From Litorivita sp040371945 (GTDB lineage: Bacteria; Pseudomonadota; Alphaproteobacteria; Rhodobacterales; Rhodobacteraceae): a DNA stretch of 64,000 bases. This document shows positions 26,307 through 35,398 of the stretch, piece by piece; positions within the stretch are counted from its first letter, which is position 1, and every line of letters begins with the position of its first letter. Below the pieces are notes generated by a model. That model was not told the DNA's origin. It did not search any database and worked only from the letters and a program-made list of their open reading frames with translations. The stretch is from assembly GCF_040371945.1 (NCBI RefSeq), contig NZ_BAABWS010000004.1, positions 1 through 64,000 of the forward strand, in the 5' to 3' direction. A program made the position numbers and the translations under genes.

Positions 26307-27470
26307 CTATTTTCCGGCGACGGCTTTCATTGTCCGCTCGCGATCACGGCGGAAAAATTCGATCTTGTCGGGATCAAGAGCCACGCCAAGGCCCGCCCCT
26401 TGGGGCACCTCGACGCAGAAATCACGATAGACGATCGGGGTGGCGAGAATGTCCTCGGTCAGAAGTAGCGGACCAAAGAGTTCGGTGCCCCATGCCATCT
26501 CCCCCACCGTCGAGAACAGCTGCAATGCCGCAGCCGTGCTCAGACCGGTTTCCAGCATCGTGCCACCATAAAGGCCCAGCCCCGCAGCCTGCCCGATTGC
26601 GATCACCTCAGACGCGCGTTTGAGACCGCCGGATTGCCCGATCTTGACCGCGAAGACATCCGCCGCCCGCGCTGATGCGACGTCCAATGCGTCCTCGGGG
26701 CCGTTCAATGCCTCGTCGGCCATCACTGCAATCTCGTAACCTTTGACCAGTTCTGCCATGGCGCGTCGATCGCGTGCGGGCACCGGCTGTTCGGCCAGTT
26801 CGCAACCGGCCTCTTGCAAGCCTTTGAGACCCCAGCGCGCATCGTGCAACGACCAAGCCGTGTTGATGTCCACGCGCACGGTGCCCGCGCCGCCGATGGC
26901 TTCTATAATCTTTGCCACATGCGCCACGTCCTCGCGGACAGACCGCTTGCCGATCTTTAACTTGAAGATATTGTGCCGGCGTTTTTCGATCATCTCCTGC
27001 GCTTCGGCGATATCGGTGTCCGTATTGCCGGAGGCCAACGTCCATGCGACGGGCAGGTGATCGTGAACGCCGCCGCCGAACAGTTGCGACACCGGAACAC
27101 CCAAGCGCTTACCCAACCCGTCCCAAAGGGCGATCTCGACTGCCGTCTTGGCGATGCGGTTGCCCTTTACCAGCTTATCAATCAGCTGGTTCGCACCATT
27201 CACGTCGTCGCCGTTGCGGCCAATCAAAGCGGGCGCGATATAGGTCTCGATCGCCAACTGGATGCCCTCAGGGCTTTCAGGTCCATAGCTCAGCCCGCCA
27301 ATCGTCGTGCCTTCGCCAATGCCTTCGGAGCCGTCCGAAAACCTGACCCTGACCAGCACGGCAGTTTGCGTACGCATCGTGGCCATCGAAAGCACATGAC
27401 CGCGAATGGTGGGAACTTCGAGGATCAGGGTCTCGATCTGGTCAATCTTGGTCACGAGGGGGCACCACAT
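26307..27470 (-). CDS. catB: Muconate cycloisomerase
   Basis: A 387-residue enolase-superfamily enzyme that converts cis,cis-muconate to muconolactone. Visible are the N-terminal PTIRGHVLSMATM, catalytic Lys in FKLKIGK, metal ligands in VRVDINTAW, LAEQPVPARD and MADEALNGPEDA, the second Lys in VKIGQSGG, and GGTMLETGLSTAAA. The ATG at 27470 has no strong ribosome binding site; a GTG five codons later is an alternative. It heads the leftward operon with benABCD and the Liv importer. Muconolactone isomerase (catC) is absent nearby. Confidence 0.92.
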   Translation of the reverse strand: MWCPLVTKIDQIETLILEVPTIRGHVLSMATMRTQTAVLVRVRFSDGSEGIGEGTTIGGLSYGPESPEGIQLAIETYIAPALIGRNGDDVNGANQLIDKLVKGNRIAKTAVEIALWDGLGKRLGVPVSQLFGGGVHDHLPVAWTLASGNTDTDIAEAQEMIEKRRHNIFKLKIGKRSVREDVAHVAKIIEAIGGAGTVRVDINTAWSLHDARWGLKGLQEAGCELAEQPVPARDRRAMAELVKGYEIAVMADEALNGPEDALDVASARAADVFAVKIGQSGGLKRASEVIAIGQAAGLGLYGGTMLETGLSTAAALQLFSTVGEMAWGTELFGPLLLTEDILATPIVYRDFCVEVPQGAGLGVALDPDKIEFFRRDRERTMKAVAGK

Positions 27471-28036
27471 TTGCAGGTTTCTGTTCTGTGCAACTTGCCC
27501 GCCCCAGCCGGATTTTGTCGATGATTAGGGGGGTCTTGGATGATACCCTAGTCGGATGGGACGATACGTACCGAGCGAAGATCAAACGCGGTTACGGACT
27601 GCTCTTCGCCATCAATTGACCGATCGCTGTTTTGATGGGATCGCCAACTGAACTGACGGCTTTTGCCAAGTCACAGAGCTTGCATTTTCAAATGTCACAC
27701 CGGACGGGTTTCAGGCGTCAAAAGCGTTGAGCATGTGGCATCGGATCGCCATCACGAAGCGGCGGAGTGCTGGGCGCAAAAGCAATTTCTCGACCTCGCA
27801 AAGGCTCATATTGAACCGGCAACAAAGCCAAACCGCCTGCGCAATGATCTGGTGTGCGAAACGGTGACGTTTGTGATTGATCGCGGAGTGCGCATCGACG
27901 CTGACGATCCATGCGGTCCGCTACCAGCAATGCTCACCGGCATGATGCGACAACACCGAATGCCCGTATCGTTGCTTTGCGAGGCTGAAATTACTGCAAG
28001 GCGAGAGCGCCGAGTTCGATCCCCTACCGGCAGACA
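27471..28036. other. Intergenic region between catB and paaX without a supported gene
   Basis: About 565 bases. The catB end carries the promoter and direct repeats noted separately. A plus-strand frame at 27663-28043 (126 codons) would overlap the 3' end of paaX on the other strand, has no ribosome binding site and no family I recognise. It may be decayed sequence left by insertion of the benzoate block into the paa genes. Confidence 0.45.
27538..27567 (-). promoter_or_regulatory. Direct repeats upstream of the catB-ben operon
   Basis: GGATGATAC (27538-27546) and GGACGATAC (27559-27567) are near-identical repeats with a 21-base period, two helical turns, about 70-100 bases upstream of catB. 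The spacing suits a dimeric activator such as a LysR or IclR protein. Confidence 0.45.
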
Positions 28037-28831
28037 CTATTGAACCGGATCGGTTGCAATAAAGGCTTCCAGTTCATCCAATTTTGGTCTCGGATATTTG
28101 TGGAGCAATTGCGAAACCATTTCGCGGCAGCGGGGTCCCTGCCAATGGCTCGGAAACACGTGATCAGGCAAGAGCGGCGTTTTCAAGACGATACGCCGCC
28201 AGTTATGGATCAAGAGAACGCGGAGAGCCGCGACCTCCAAAATGCCAAGATCGGGCGCGCCGTCAATGTGAGGTTTGATATCCGCCAACTGTGCGGCAAA
28301 GAGCGCAGACATCTCCACAATTTTCTCATCACAAATTTTTGTCGTCATCCACTCTGGCATGAAGGTGTCTTCGTGTATCGCACAGACAAAAGTCTGCGCG
28401 GCGTCCAAATTTGCTGAAGTGATCAATACGTTTGAAGAAACCCAAACTGCGAGAGGGTCGTCGTGATGGATCGGCTGTCCTGGATTGAACATCGCAAAAC
28501 ATGCCGTTTCGGCAGCCTGATCCGCCGAATAAATGCGCGGTGATGCTGACGCACTCAGCGAGCGCCCGAGCTCTGTAAGAAAATATGTGCTGGTACGCCC
28601 ATGCCGTTCGCTGTCAATCCAGCCATCTTTACGCAACCTGTGTATGGCCACGCGCATTGCTTCGGGCTTGATACCGACTTGCTCGGAGATGTGGCGTAGT
28701 AAGTTGCCGCTGATCCGGGCCCCAGTGTCTTGGGTCAATTCACCGAAAACAGAGATCAAGAAAGACCAGACCCGCGGGATCTGGTCTCTTGTCAGGTGGT
28801 TTATCACAGTTTGGAACGGTGTGGGTTTCAT
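28037..28831 (-). CDS. paaX: Phenylacetic acid degradation repressor PaaX
   Basis: A 264-residue PaaX-family repressor, which in other bacteria is released from DNA by phenylacetyl-CoA. The N-terminal winged-helix segment RVWSFLISVFGELTQ... ISGNLLRHISEQVGIKPEAMRVAIHRLRKDGWI and the C-terminal effector part (LLIHNWRRIVLKTPLLPDHVFP) are both present. It lies 37 bases after paaZ in the same direction and is probably the last gene of the dctPQM-paaZX operon. The window therefore has two candidate paa regulators, PaaX and a TetR protein. Confidence 0.93.
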   Translation of the reverse strand: MKPTPFQTVINHLTRDQIPRVWSFLISVFGELTQDTGARISGNLLRHISEQVGIKPEAMRVAIHRLRKDGWIDSERHGRTSTYFLTELGRSLSASASPRIYSADQAAETACFAMFNPGQPIHHDDPLAVWVSSNVLITSANLDAAQTFVCAIHEDTFMPEWMTTKICDEKIVEMSALFAAQLADIKPHIDGAPDLGILEVAALRVLLIHNWRRIVLKTPLLPDHVFPSHWQGPRCREMVSQLLHKYPRPKLDELEAFIATDPVQ

Positions 28832-28868
28832 AGCAAATCCTTAGTCGGAATTTGCCTGCTCTCCAAGC

Positions 28869-30905
28869 CTAGGTTTCGTAGGCATTCATCGTCAAAAGCT
28901 CGTACTCGGCCACAAGTTCATCATTTTGGTTGGTCAAGGTCGCGTGCCAGCGTACCTCGCCATAGTCGTCGTTGCGCGGTGTCTTGTGCTTGACTGTGAG
29001 ACGCACCTTGATGCTGTCGCCTGCTTCGACGGGTTTCATGAATCGCAGCGAATCCAGACCGGTATTGGCGAGAACCGGTCCTTCGTTTGGCTCCACAAAC
29101 AAACCGGCGGCAAAGCTGAGTAGCAAATAGCCGTGGGCGACGCGTCCGGGGAAAAACGGGTTTCGCTTCGCGGCGTCCTCGTCCATATGCGCATAGAAGG
29201 TATCGCCCGTGAATTCAGCGAAATGTTCGATGTCGGCAAGCGTGATGTCACGCGGATCCGTGTGGATCGTCTCGCCGATGTCCAATTCATGAAAATTGCG
29301 GGTGAACGGATGCGCTGGCGCCGGCTTTTCTGTCGCTCCTGGCACCCATTTCCCGCTGATCTGTGTCAAGATGTCGGGGCTGCCCTGAATGGCCGTGCGC
29401 TGCATGTAGTGCATCACGCCGCGCACACCGCCCAGCTCCTCGCCGCCGCCTGCACGTCCGGGGCCGCCATGCACCATGTGCGGCAAGGGCGATCCGTGAC
29501 CCGTGGATTCCTTCATGCTGTCGCGGTTGTTAAAATAGAGCCGGCCGTGGAATGCGCCTGCGCCCGAAGCAACCTCTTGCGCGATCTTCGGGTCATGAGT
29601 GATCACCGATGCCACCAAAGAGCCTTCACCGCGATTGGCAAGCGAAATGGCGTGATCAAGATCGCGGTAACCCATGACGGTCGAAACAGGGCCGAAAGCC
29701 TCGGTATCATGAATGCGGGTCGCCGCGTCGGGATTGGCGCAATGAAACAGCATGGGCGGGACGAACGCGCCTTTGCCCCCGTCCGCGCCCTGGGTCTCGA
29801 AATTGTCCGGATCTCCAAAGACGCGTTCGGCTTCAGTTGCGATGATTGCGGCCTTCTCCAACACGTCGGACTTTTGGCTATTGGACACCAGCGCGCCCAT
29901 GCGGACGCCTTCGGCTTGCGGATTGCCAATGACGGTCTTGACCAGTCGCGCGCTGAGCGCTTCTATGACGGCATCAACCTGCGCATGCGGGGCAATGATG
30001 CGGCGAATTGCGGTGCATTTTTGACCCGCCTTGGTGGTCATCTCGCGATGCACTTCCTTTACGAAAAGGTCAAACTCCGGCGTTCCGGCGACCGCATCGT
30101 GGCCAAGGATTGTTGCATTCAGGCTGTCCTGCTCTGCCACAAAACGGATCGAATTGCGTATGATATGCGGCGCTGAGCGTAGTTTGAACGCGGTCTGTGC
30201 AGAGCCGGTAAAGCTGACAATATCTTGGCAGGTCAGCCTGTCGAGCATGTCGCCCAAACCGCCGGAAACCAGCTGCAAGGCACCTGCGGGCAGGATGCCG
30301 CTATCGATCATGATTTTCACGGCCAGTTCGGTCACGTAGCAGGTGGCGGTTGCGGGTTTCACGATGGCGGGCACACCGGCCAGAAGTGTGGGCGCGAGTT
30401 TTTCCAACATGCCCCAGACTGGAAAGTTAAAGGCGTTGATGTGCACTGCCACCCCCTGAAGCGAGGTCGCGATATGTTGGCCCAAGAAGCTACCATCGCG
30501 CGACAGCTGCTCGACCTCGCCATCCACATAGATATGCGCATCGGGCATTTCGCGGCGGCCTTTCGAGGCATAAACGAACATCGTGCCGATACCGCCGTCG
30601 ATGTCGATCATGTGATCGGCCTGCGTGGCTCCGGTGGCGAAGGAAAGATCATAAAGCGCCTGCTTGTGTTTGCCCAATGCCGCCGCCAGTGCCTTGAGCA
30701 TGCGCGCACGGTCATGGAAGGTCAGCGCGCGCAGCGCCGGCCCGCCCGTATCGCGCGCATAGTCCAGCATTGCCTGCACATCGAGCGCGTCATTGCCCGC
30801 GCGGCCCAAAGCCTCGCCCGTGACCGCATTTTCGATGCTGCGCGCGGTTGCATCAGGGGCGACCCATTTACCCGCCGCGTAGCTTTTGACTTCAAGAAGG
30901 CTCAT
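28869..30905 (-). CDS. paaZ: Bifunctional oxepin-CoA hydrolase / 3-oxo-5,6-dehydrosuberyl-CoA semialdehyde dehydrogenase
   Basis: A 678-residue two-domain enzyme that opens the oxepin-CoA ring and oxidises the resulting aldehyde. Residues 1-520 are an ALDH domain with KAGQKCTAIRR (catalytic Cys) and VAEQDSLN (Glu region). Residues about 545-678 are a MaoC-like hotdog hydratase with FAEFTGDTFYAHMDEDAAKRNPFFPGRVAHGYLLLS. Full length matches PaaZ. GGAAATGAT precedes the ATG. It follows dctM by 29 bases. Confidence 0.96.
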   Translation of the reverse strand: MSLLEVKSYAAGKWVAPDATARSIENAVTGEALGRAGNDALDVQAMLDYARDTGGPALRALTFHDRARMLKALAAALGKHKQALYDLSFATGATQADHMIDIDGGIGTMFVYASKGRREMPDAHIYVDGEVEQLSRDGSFLGQHIATSLQGVAVHINAFNFPVWGMLEKLAPTLLAGVPAIVKPATATCYVTELAVKIMIDSGILPAGALQLVSGGLGDMLDRLTCQDIVSFTGSAQTAFKLRSAPHIIRNSIRFVAEQDSLNATILGHDAVAGTPEFDLFVKEVHREMTTKAGQKCTAIRRIIAPHAQVDAVIEALSARLVKTVIGNPQAEGVRMGALVSNSQKSDVLEKAAIIATEAERVFGDPDNFETQGADGGKGAFVPPMLFHCANPDAATRIHDTEAFGPVSTVMGYRDLDHAISLANRGEGSLVASVITHDPKIAQEVASGAGAFHGRLYFNNRDSMKESTGHGSPLPHMVHGGPGRAGGGEELGGVRGVMHYMQRTAIQGSPDILTQISGKWVPGATEKPAPAHPFTRNFHELDIGETIHTDPRDITLADIEHFAEFTGDTFYAHMDEDAAKRNPFFPGRVAHGYLLLSFAAGLFVEPNEGPVLANTGLDSLRFMKPVEAGDSIKVRLTVKHKTPRNDDYGEVRWHATLTNQNDELVAEYELLTMNAYET

Positions 30906-30934
30906 ATCATTTCCTTTCGCGATCGGCTGGCCCG

Positions 30935-32287
30935 TTAATGACCCAGACCGCCCATTTGGTTTGGCAAGTAGAGAACGAGGATCGGCAGGGCCACAATCAG
31001 CGCGAGGCGAAACAGATCGGCAATCCAGAACGGTGTGACGCCCTTGAAAATCGTGCCGGTTGAAACATCCCCGACGACCCCCTTGAGGATGAACACATTC
31101 AATCCCACAGGCGGGGTGATCAACGATATCTCAACCACCACCACAACGACGATGCCAAACCAGATTGGATCGAAGCCCAGCGAAGTCACCAGCGGGAAGA
31201 AAATAGGCACCGTCAGCAGCAACATCGACATGCTCTCGAACACGCATCCGAGCACCATATAGACAACGAGAATCATCAGCAGGACCATCATGGGCGACAC
31301 ATCATAGGCCGTCACAATGCCGATCAGCGCCTCGGGCATGCCCGCAACATTGACGAAGTTTGAAAAAACCTGCGCCCCGATCAGCACGGCGAAAAGACTC
31401 GCCGAGGTCAGTGCGGTTTCCGTCAGAACCTCGATCAATCCTTTGAAATCAAGCCCGCCGCGCGAAAGCGCGATGACAAAAGCCCCCATCGCGCCCATCC
31501 CTGCAGCTTCGGTCGGAGAAAAGGTCAGGTTAATCGGCTCAAAGTCGAACAGGCCGTATAGGCCGCCGATCACCAAAAAGAACAGTAGCAGCACTGCCCA
31601 GACCGACTTTAGCGCAACGATCCGTTCGCGCCACGACGTGCGCTCACCAGCCGGTCCGGCATCGGGCTGACGCCAGACCGTCCAGCGCACGGCGCCAAAA
31701 TAGAACAAGATACCCAGAACACCCGGAATAATCCCGGCCATGAACAACTTGCCGATCGAGGTTTCGGTCAGGATGCCATAAATCACAAGGATCACCGAGG
31801 GCGGGATCAAGATGCCAAGCGTGCCGCCCGCCGCAATGGAGGCGGTGGCCAGCTTGTCGGAATAATTAAAGCGGCGCATTTCGGGCATGGCGACCTTGGA
31901 CATGGTAGCTGCCGTGGCCAGCGATGACCCGCAAATAGCCGAAAACCCGCCGCAAGCCATGACCGTCGCCATTGCCAGCCCGCCGCGCATATGGCCAAGA
32001 AAGGCATTGGAGACCGCATATAGTTCGCGTGCCATGCCACCCTTGTTCACGAAAAGGCCCATCAAGATAAATAGCGGGATCACGGACAGGCCGTAATCTT
32101 GTGCCGTGTCGGTGACCTGACGCCCCACCATCGACAGGGACGCCCGAAGACCGCGATCATCGAACAGGCTTCCGCCCCGCTCATACGCGTAACCGAGCGT
32201 CCCGACGAGACCCATCGCAAACACGATTGGCAGACGCAGCAAAACAAGAATGAGAACGACGAAAAATCCAATCAATGCAGCGGTCAT
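30935..32287 (-). CDS. TRAP transporter large permease DctM-like
   Basis: A 450-residue multi-spanning membrane protein with DctM hallmarks: FVVLILVLLRLPIVFAMG near the start, GGFSAICGSSLATAATM, GGTLGILIPPSVILVIYG and ITPPVGLNVFILKG. The ATG at 32287 overlaps the DctQ stop (ATGA); the longer frame upstream is antisense-like coding inside dctQ and is not used. It lies in one operon with paaZ and paaX, so the transporter is a strong candidate for phenylacetate or aryl-acid uptake. Confidence 0.93.
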   Translation of the reverse strand: MTAALIGFFVVLILVLLRLPIVFAMGLVGTLGYAYERGGSLFDDRGLRASLSMVGRQVTDTAQDYGLSVIPLFILMGLFVNKGGMARELYAVSNAFLGHMRGGLAMATVMACGGFSAICGSSLATAATMSKVAMPEMRRFNYSDKLATASIAAGGTLGILIPPSVILVIYGILTETSIGKLFMAGIIPGVLGILFYFGAVRWTVWRQPDAGPAGERTSWRERIVALKSVWAVLLLFFLVIGGLYGLFDFEPINLTFSPTEAAGMGAMGAFVIALSRGGLDFKGLIEVLTETALTSASLFAVLIGAQVFSNFVNVAGMPEALIGIVTAYDVSPMMVLLMILVVYMVLGCVFESMSMLLLTVPIFFPLVTSLGFDPIWFGIVVVVVVEISLITPPVGLNVFILKGVVGDVSTGTIFKGVTPFWIADLFRLALIVALPILVLYLPNQMGGLGH

Positions 32288-32790
32288 GTTGTCAGCTCCC
32301 GCGTGACTTTGGGTAGGAACAGGGTCAACAGCCCCGCGATGACCATGGCAACAGCCGCAAGGGTGCTCCCCGCGCCGATCAGATACATGGTCAAAAATTG
32401 AGGCAGCCCGAGATACTCGGTGACATCGCCATAGCCGCGGGTCCGTTCCGCCAGCTTCCAGACCTGCGCCACCGGCCAAAACAACATCACGCCAGAAAGG
32501 AGCAAAATCACCCCGTTTCGAAGGCGCGTCAGCCGGTAGCGTTGAAACAAGCCATCGGTCAGATCGACAGCGATATGCCCGCCTGTCACGGAAATATGCG
32601 GCATGACCGAAAACACCATGACGGCCACGAATATACGGGTCATTTCCGTTGCCGCTTCGATCGGTGCGTCAAAACTGGAGCGCAAGATCACGTCCGAGAA
32701 GGTCATCGCCATCAGAACGAAGAGACAGGCACAAGCAAGCCAGATCGGCAGCCGCACCAGAAATTGAAAGGCTTTCTTGAACGTCGACAT
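32284..32790 (-). CDS. TRAP transporter small permease DctQ-like
   Basis: About 168 residues with four hydrophobic segments (LPIWLACACLFVLMAMTF, IFVAVMVFSVM, GVILLLSGVMLFWPVAQVW, LIGAGSTLAAVAMVIAGLLTLF), typical of DctQ. The start MSTFKKAF at 32790 gives the normal N-terminus; upstream in-frame codons to 32826 are unlikely. It pairs with DctM. Confidence 0.9.
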   Translation of the reverse strand: MSTFKKAFQFLVRLPIWLACACLFVLMAMTFSDVILRSSFDAPIEAATEMTRIFVAVMVFSVMPHISVTGGHIAVDLTDGLFQRYRLTRLRNGVILLLSGVMLFWPVAQVWKLAERTRGYGDVTEYLGLPQFLTMYLIGAGSTLAAVAMVIAGLLTLFLPKVTRELTT

Positions 32791-32857
32791 TCGGCGTCTC
32801 CACGCAGTAGCGGGCCCGGGCATCATGCGATGCCCGAGCTGCTTGGATCAGGATGCT

Positions 32858-33874
32858 TTACTTGACACCCAGTTCGGAACGGAACGACGCAAGGGCCGTT
32901 GCGGCGTCGATGCCCTTGGCGCCGACTTCTTCCAGAACCTTGGCAGTTACGTCCTCGATGATTGGCGCGAAGACGGCGATATCTTCAGCCGAGGCTTGTG
33001 TGATCGTATTGCCTTCGGTGTCCTTGGTCAGCTGGATGCTGAACGCATCACCCTCGTCCCATACCGCGCCGGACATCCGGCTGATGGGTTCGCCAAAGAC
33101 TTTTTCCTCAAGCGCGGCTTGCAGATCTTCGGGCAGGTCGGCAAAGACGTCTTCATTCATTATGTATGCGAAAGACCCGCGAAAGAAGCCGCCGGGAATT
33201 TCATAATAATGCGGCGCCACCTCTGTCAGACGAAAACCCTGACGACTGTCGATGGTCATCATCACCCCATCAGCGGCGTTAGAGGAAAGCGTCTCGTACA
33301 CCTTCGGGGCCGGAACCTGAATCCCTGTGGCACCAAGGGCCGCACCCGCATCGCTGGCCACACCACCAGGCATGCGCAGCTTGAGGCCGGAGACCTCCGC
33401 GAGGCTTTCGACTTTGGTGTTGGTATGCAGCTGGCCGGGGCCATGGGTATGCAGACCAATCACCTTGACGCCGCGGTGTTCATCGAGCGCGGCAAGGTGG
33501 TTTTGGTGCAAGTTCCAATAGGCGACGGAGGCCGCTTCGGCGGTGGTCTCCACACCGGGCAATTCAACCAGCTTGTACCCGACAAAGCGGCCTGGCTGAT
33601 ACCCGTGGAACACATAGGCAACGTCAACCGCGCCATCCAAAACAAGGTCCATTTGTGCAGGCGGCGGGGCGATGCCCAAGCGGACTTCGCCGGTCACGCG
33701 GCCATCTGTAGCCTCTTCGATCATTTCGATGATCTTCGGCAACATCTGTGTGTTGATGTTATGCGTCGGCGGCACCCAGCTTGAGAACACAAGCGTATGC
33801 TCGGCTTCGGCATGAGCGGTGGAAGCGGCCACCAGCGACAGCGCTGTCAGCGTTCCTAGCAGTGATTTATTCAT
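32858..33874 (-). CDS. TRAP transporter substrate-binding protein DctP-like
   Basis: A 338-residue periplasmic protein. The start at 33874 follows GAGGAGGAA; the signal peptide is MNKSLLGTLTALSLVAASTAHAEAE. The DctP fold is evident from LVFSSWVPPTHNINTQMLPKIIEMI and LKLRMPGGVASDAGAALGA, the latter carrying the conserved Arg that binds a carboxylate. It heads the operon dctP-dctQ-dctM-paaZ-paaX, which points to an aromatic carboxylate ligand. Confidence 0.92.
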   Translation of the reverse strand: MNKSLLGTLTALSLVAASTAHAEAEHTLVFSSWVPPTHNINTQMLPKIIEMIEEATDGRVTGEVRLGIAPPPAQMDLVLDGAVDVAYVFHGYQPGRFVGYKLVELPGVETTAEAASVAYWNLHQNHLAALDEHRGVKVIGLHTHGPGQLHTNTKVESLAEVSGLKLRMPGGVASDAGAALGATGIQVPAPKVYETLSSNAADGVMMTIDSRQGFRLTEVAPHYYEIPGGFFRGSFAYIMNEDVFADLPEDLQAALEEKVFGEPISRMSGAVWDEGDAFSIQLTKDTEGNTITQASAEDIAVFAPIIEDVTAKVLEEVGAKGIDAATALASFRSELGVK

Positions 33875-34098
33875 GGTTTCCTCCTCTTGAATTTCTATTC
33901 GTTTAGTCGTTATCGAAACCGTTTGCCCCTGATCCATGACCCCAGGCTTTGTGCCTCCAGCGTGTTCAACGCTGTGCAGAGTGCGGCGTCACCGGCGACC
34001 CACACGGCGAACATCAGCCCGCCACCCAAGCCAGCCCGTTTTCGATACCTACATCGACAATGCTCACGATTGCCCTCCACCAGAATCGTTGCTGTAAC

Positions 34099-34118
34099 AT
34101 TAATTGACCAACTGGTCG
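34099..34118 (-). promoter_or_regulatory. Candidate PaaR-type operator in the dctP/paaG divergent promoter
   Basis: Read on the minus strand, CGACCAGTTGGTCAATTAAT agrees with the paaJ-promoter motif at 16 of 20 positions and keeps the GACCA/GGTC palindromic arms and the ATTAAT tail. It lies 46 bases before paaG and about 225 bases before dctP, where it could govern both directions. Confidence 0.55.
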
Positions 34119-34163
34119 GACTATGCAAGGATCAATTTATGATTACCGGAAAGTGACCACGAA

Positions 34164-34949
34164 ATGACCAACTCGATTCTTGTGCAAGCATATGAAAACT
34201 GGACAGAAATTACTTTGAACCGACCTGACCGACTCAATAGTTTCAATGACGAGATGCATCTCGCTCTTCGGACAGCTCTTGAGGAGGCGCGTGACACTGG
34301 CATGCGCGCCGTTCTTCTTACAGGTGCCGGACGAGGGTTCTGCGCCGGTCAAGATTTGGGGGACCGTGATCCTTCAACGATGACATCGCCGCCCGATCTG
34401 GGTGCGACGGTTCGCACGTGGTATGCTCCGCTGGTGCGGTTGATCCGGTCGTTGGAATTTCCGGTCGTCTGCGCGGTGAACGGCGTTGCGGCGGGGGCGG
34501 GAGCCAACATTGCTCTGGCATGCGATATTGTGCTCGCGGCCCATAGCGCGAAGTTCATTCAGTCATTCTCCAAGGTTGGCCTGATCCCCGACACTGGCGG
34601 AAGTTGGCATTTGCCACGCCTGTTGGGCGAGGCCCGCGCGAAGGGTCTGGCTTTGACCGCTCAGCCACTGCCAGCCGAGCGAGCCGAAGAGTGGGGATTG
34701 ATTTGGAAGGCCATTCCTGACGATGCGTTGATGGAGCATGCACGCGCGATGACTGCGCAACTCGCAAACGGACCGACGCTGGGACTGGGATTGAGCAAGG
34801 CAGCGATTCAGGCCGCGGCAACAGATACGCTTGACCTACATCTCGATCTTGAGGCCGACTATATGAAAACCTGTGGTGAAAGCGCCGATTATGCCGAAGG
34901 TGTATCGGCCTTTTTGGAAAAACGCGCACCGCAGTTCAAGGGGAAGTAG
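34164..34949 (+). CDS. paaG: 2-(1,2-epoxy-1,2-dihydrophenyl)acetyl-CoA isomerase (crotonase family)
   Basis: A 261-residue enoyl-CoA hydratase/isomerase that converts the epoxide to oxepin-CoA. It has the two oxyanion segments GRGFCAGQDLGDRD and VNGVAAGAGANIALACDIVLA, and FSKVGLIPDTGGSWHLPRLLG, where Asp is the isomerase-type acid residue typical of PaaG. It is followed one base later by paaI in the order paaG-paaI-paaK-tetR. Confidence 0.93.
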   Translation: MTNSILVQAYENWTEITLNRPDRLNSFNDEMHLALRTALEEARDTGMRAVLLTGAGRGFCAGQDLGDRDPSTMTSPPDLGATVRTWYAPLVRLIRSLEFPVVCAVNGVAAGAGANIALACDIVLAAHSAKFIQSFSKVGLIPDTGGSWHLPRLLGEARAKGLALTAQPLPAERAEEWGLIWKAIPDDALMEHARAMTAQLANGPTLGLGLSKAAIQAAATDTLDLHLDLEADYMKTCGESADYAEGVSAFLEKRAPQFKGK

Positions 34950-34950
34950 C

Positions 34951-35376
34951 ATGGACGCAAAAGAACGTGCACAGCGTTCCGCCGCAGCGATGTGGTCGGA
35001 TGACGAAGCCTCGCAATGGCTTGGCATGACGCTGGTTTTTGTCGATGAAGGCACCGCCCAGATCTCGCTTGTCGTTCAAAAACATCATTGCAATGGACTT
35101 GGAATCTGTCACGGCGGCATCACGTTCTCGCTCGCGGACAGCGCCTTTGCCTTTGCCTGCAATAGCCGCAACCAATCGACGGTCGCGCAAAACAACATGA
35201 TCACCTACATCGCGCCCGCCCGCGTTGGTGATACGCTGACCGCAACCGCGCACGAGACGTCCCTGAGCGGACGTAGCGGCATCTATGACGTGCGCGTCAG
35301 CAATCAGGAAAATACAACAATCGCCGAAATGCGCGGCCTGTCACGGTCGATCAAAGGCCAGTTGTTCGAAGAATGA
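34951..35376 (+). CDS. paaI: Hotdog-fold hydroxyphenylacetyl-CoA thioesterase PaaI
   Basis: A 141-residue thioesterase that rescues CoA from dead-end intermediates of the phenylacetate pathway. The family motif CNGLGICHGGITFSLADSAFAFACNS, with its HGG and catalytic Asp, is clear. ATG 34951 follows GGGGAAG at the paaG stop; an upstream in-frame start lies inside paaG. Confidence 0.93.
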   Translation: MDAKERAQRSAAAMWSDDEASQWLGMTLVFVDEGTAQISLVVQKHHCNGLGICHGGITFSLADSAFAFACNSRNQSTVAQNNMITYIAPARVGDTLTATAHETSLSGRSGIYDVRVSNQENTTIAEMRGLSRSIKGQLFEE

Positions 35377-35398
35377 TCCAAGGGATGGAGGACCCGAC

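Noticed and set aside
27663..28043. A 126-codon plus-strand frame between catB and paaX
   Set aside because: No ribosome binding site, no recognised family, and it overlaps the paaX 3' end; kept only as a comment on the intergenic region.
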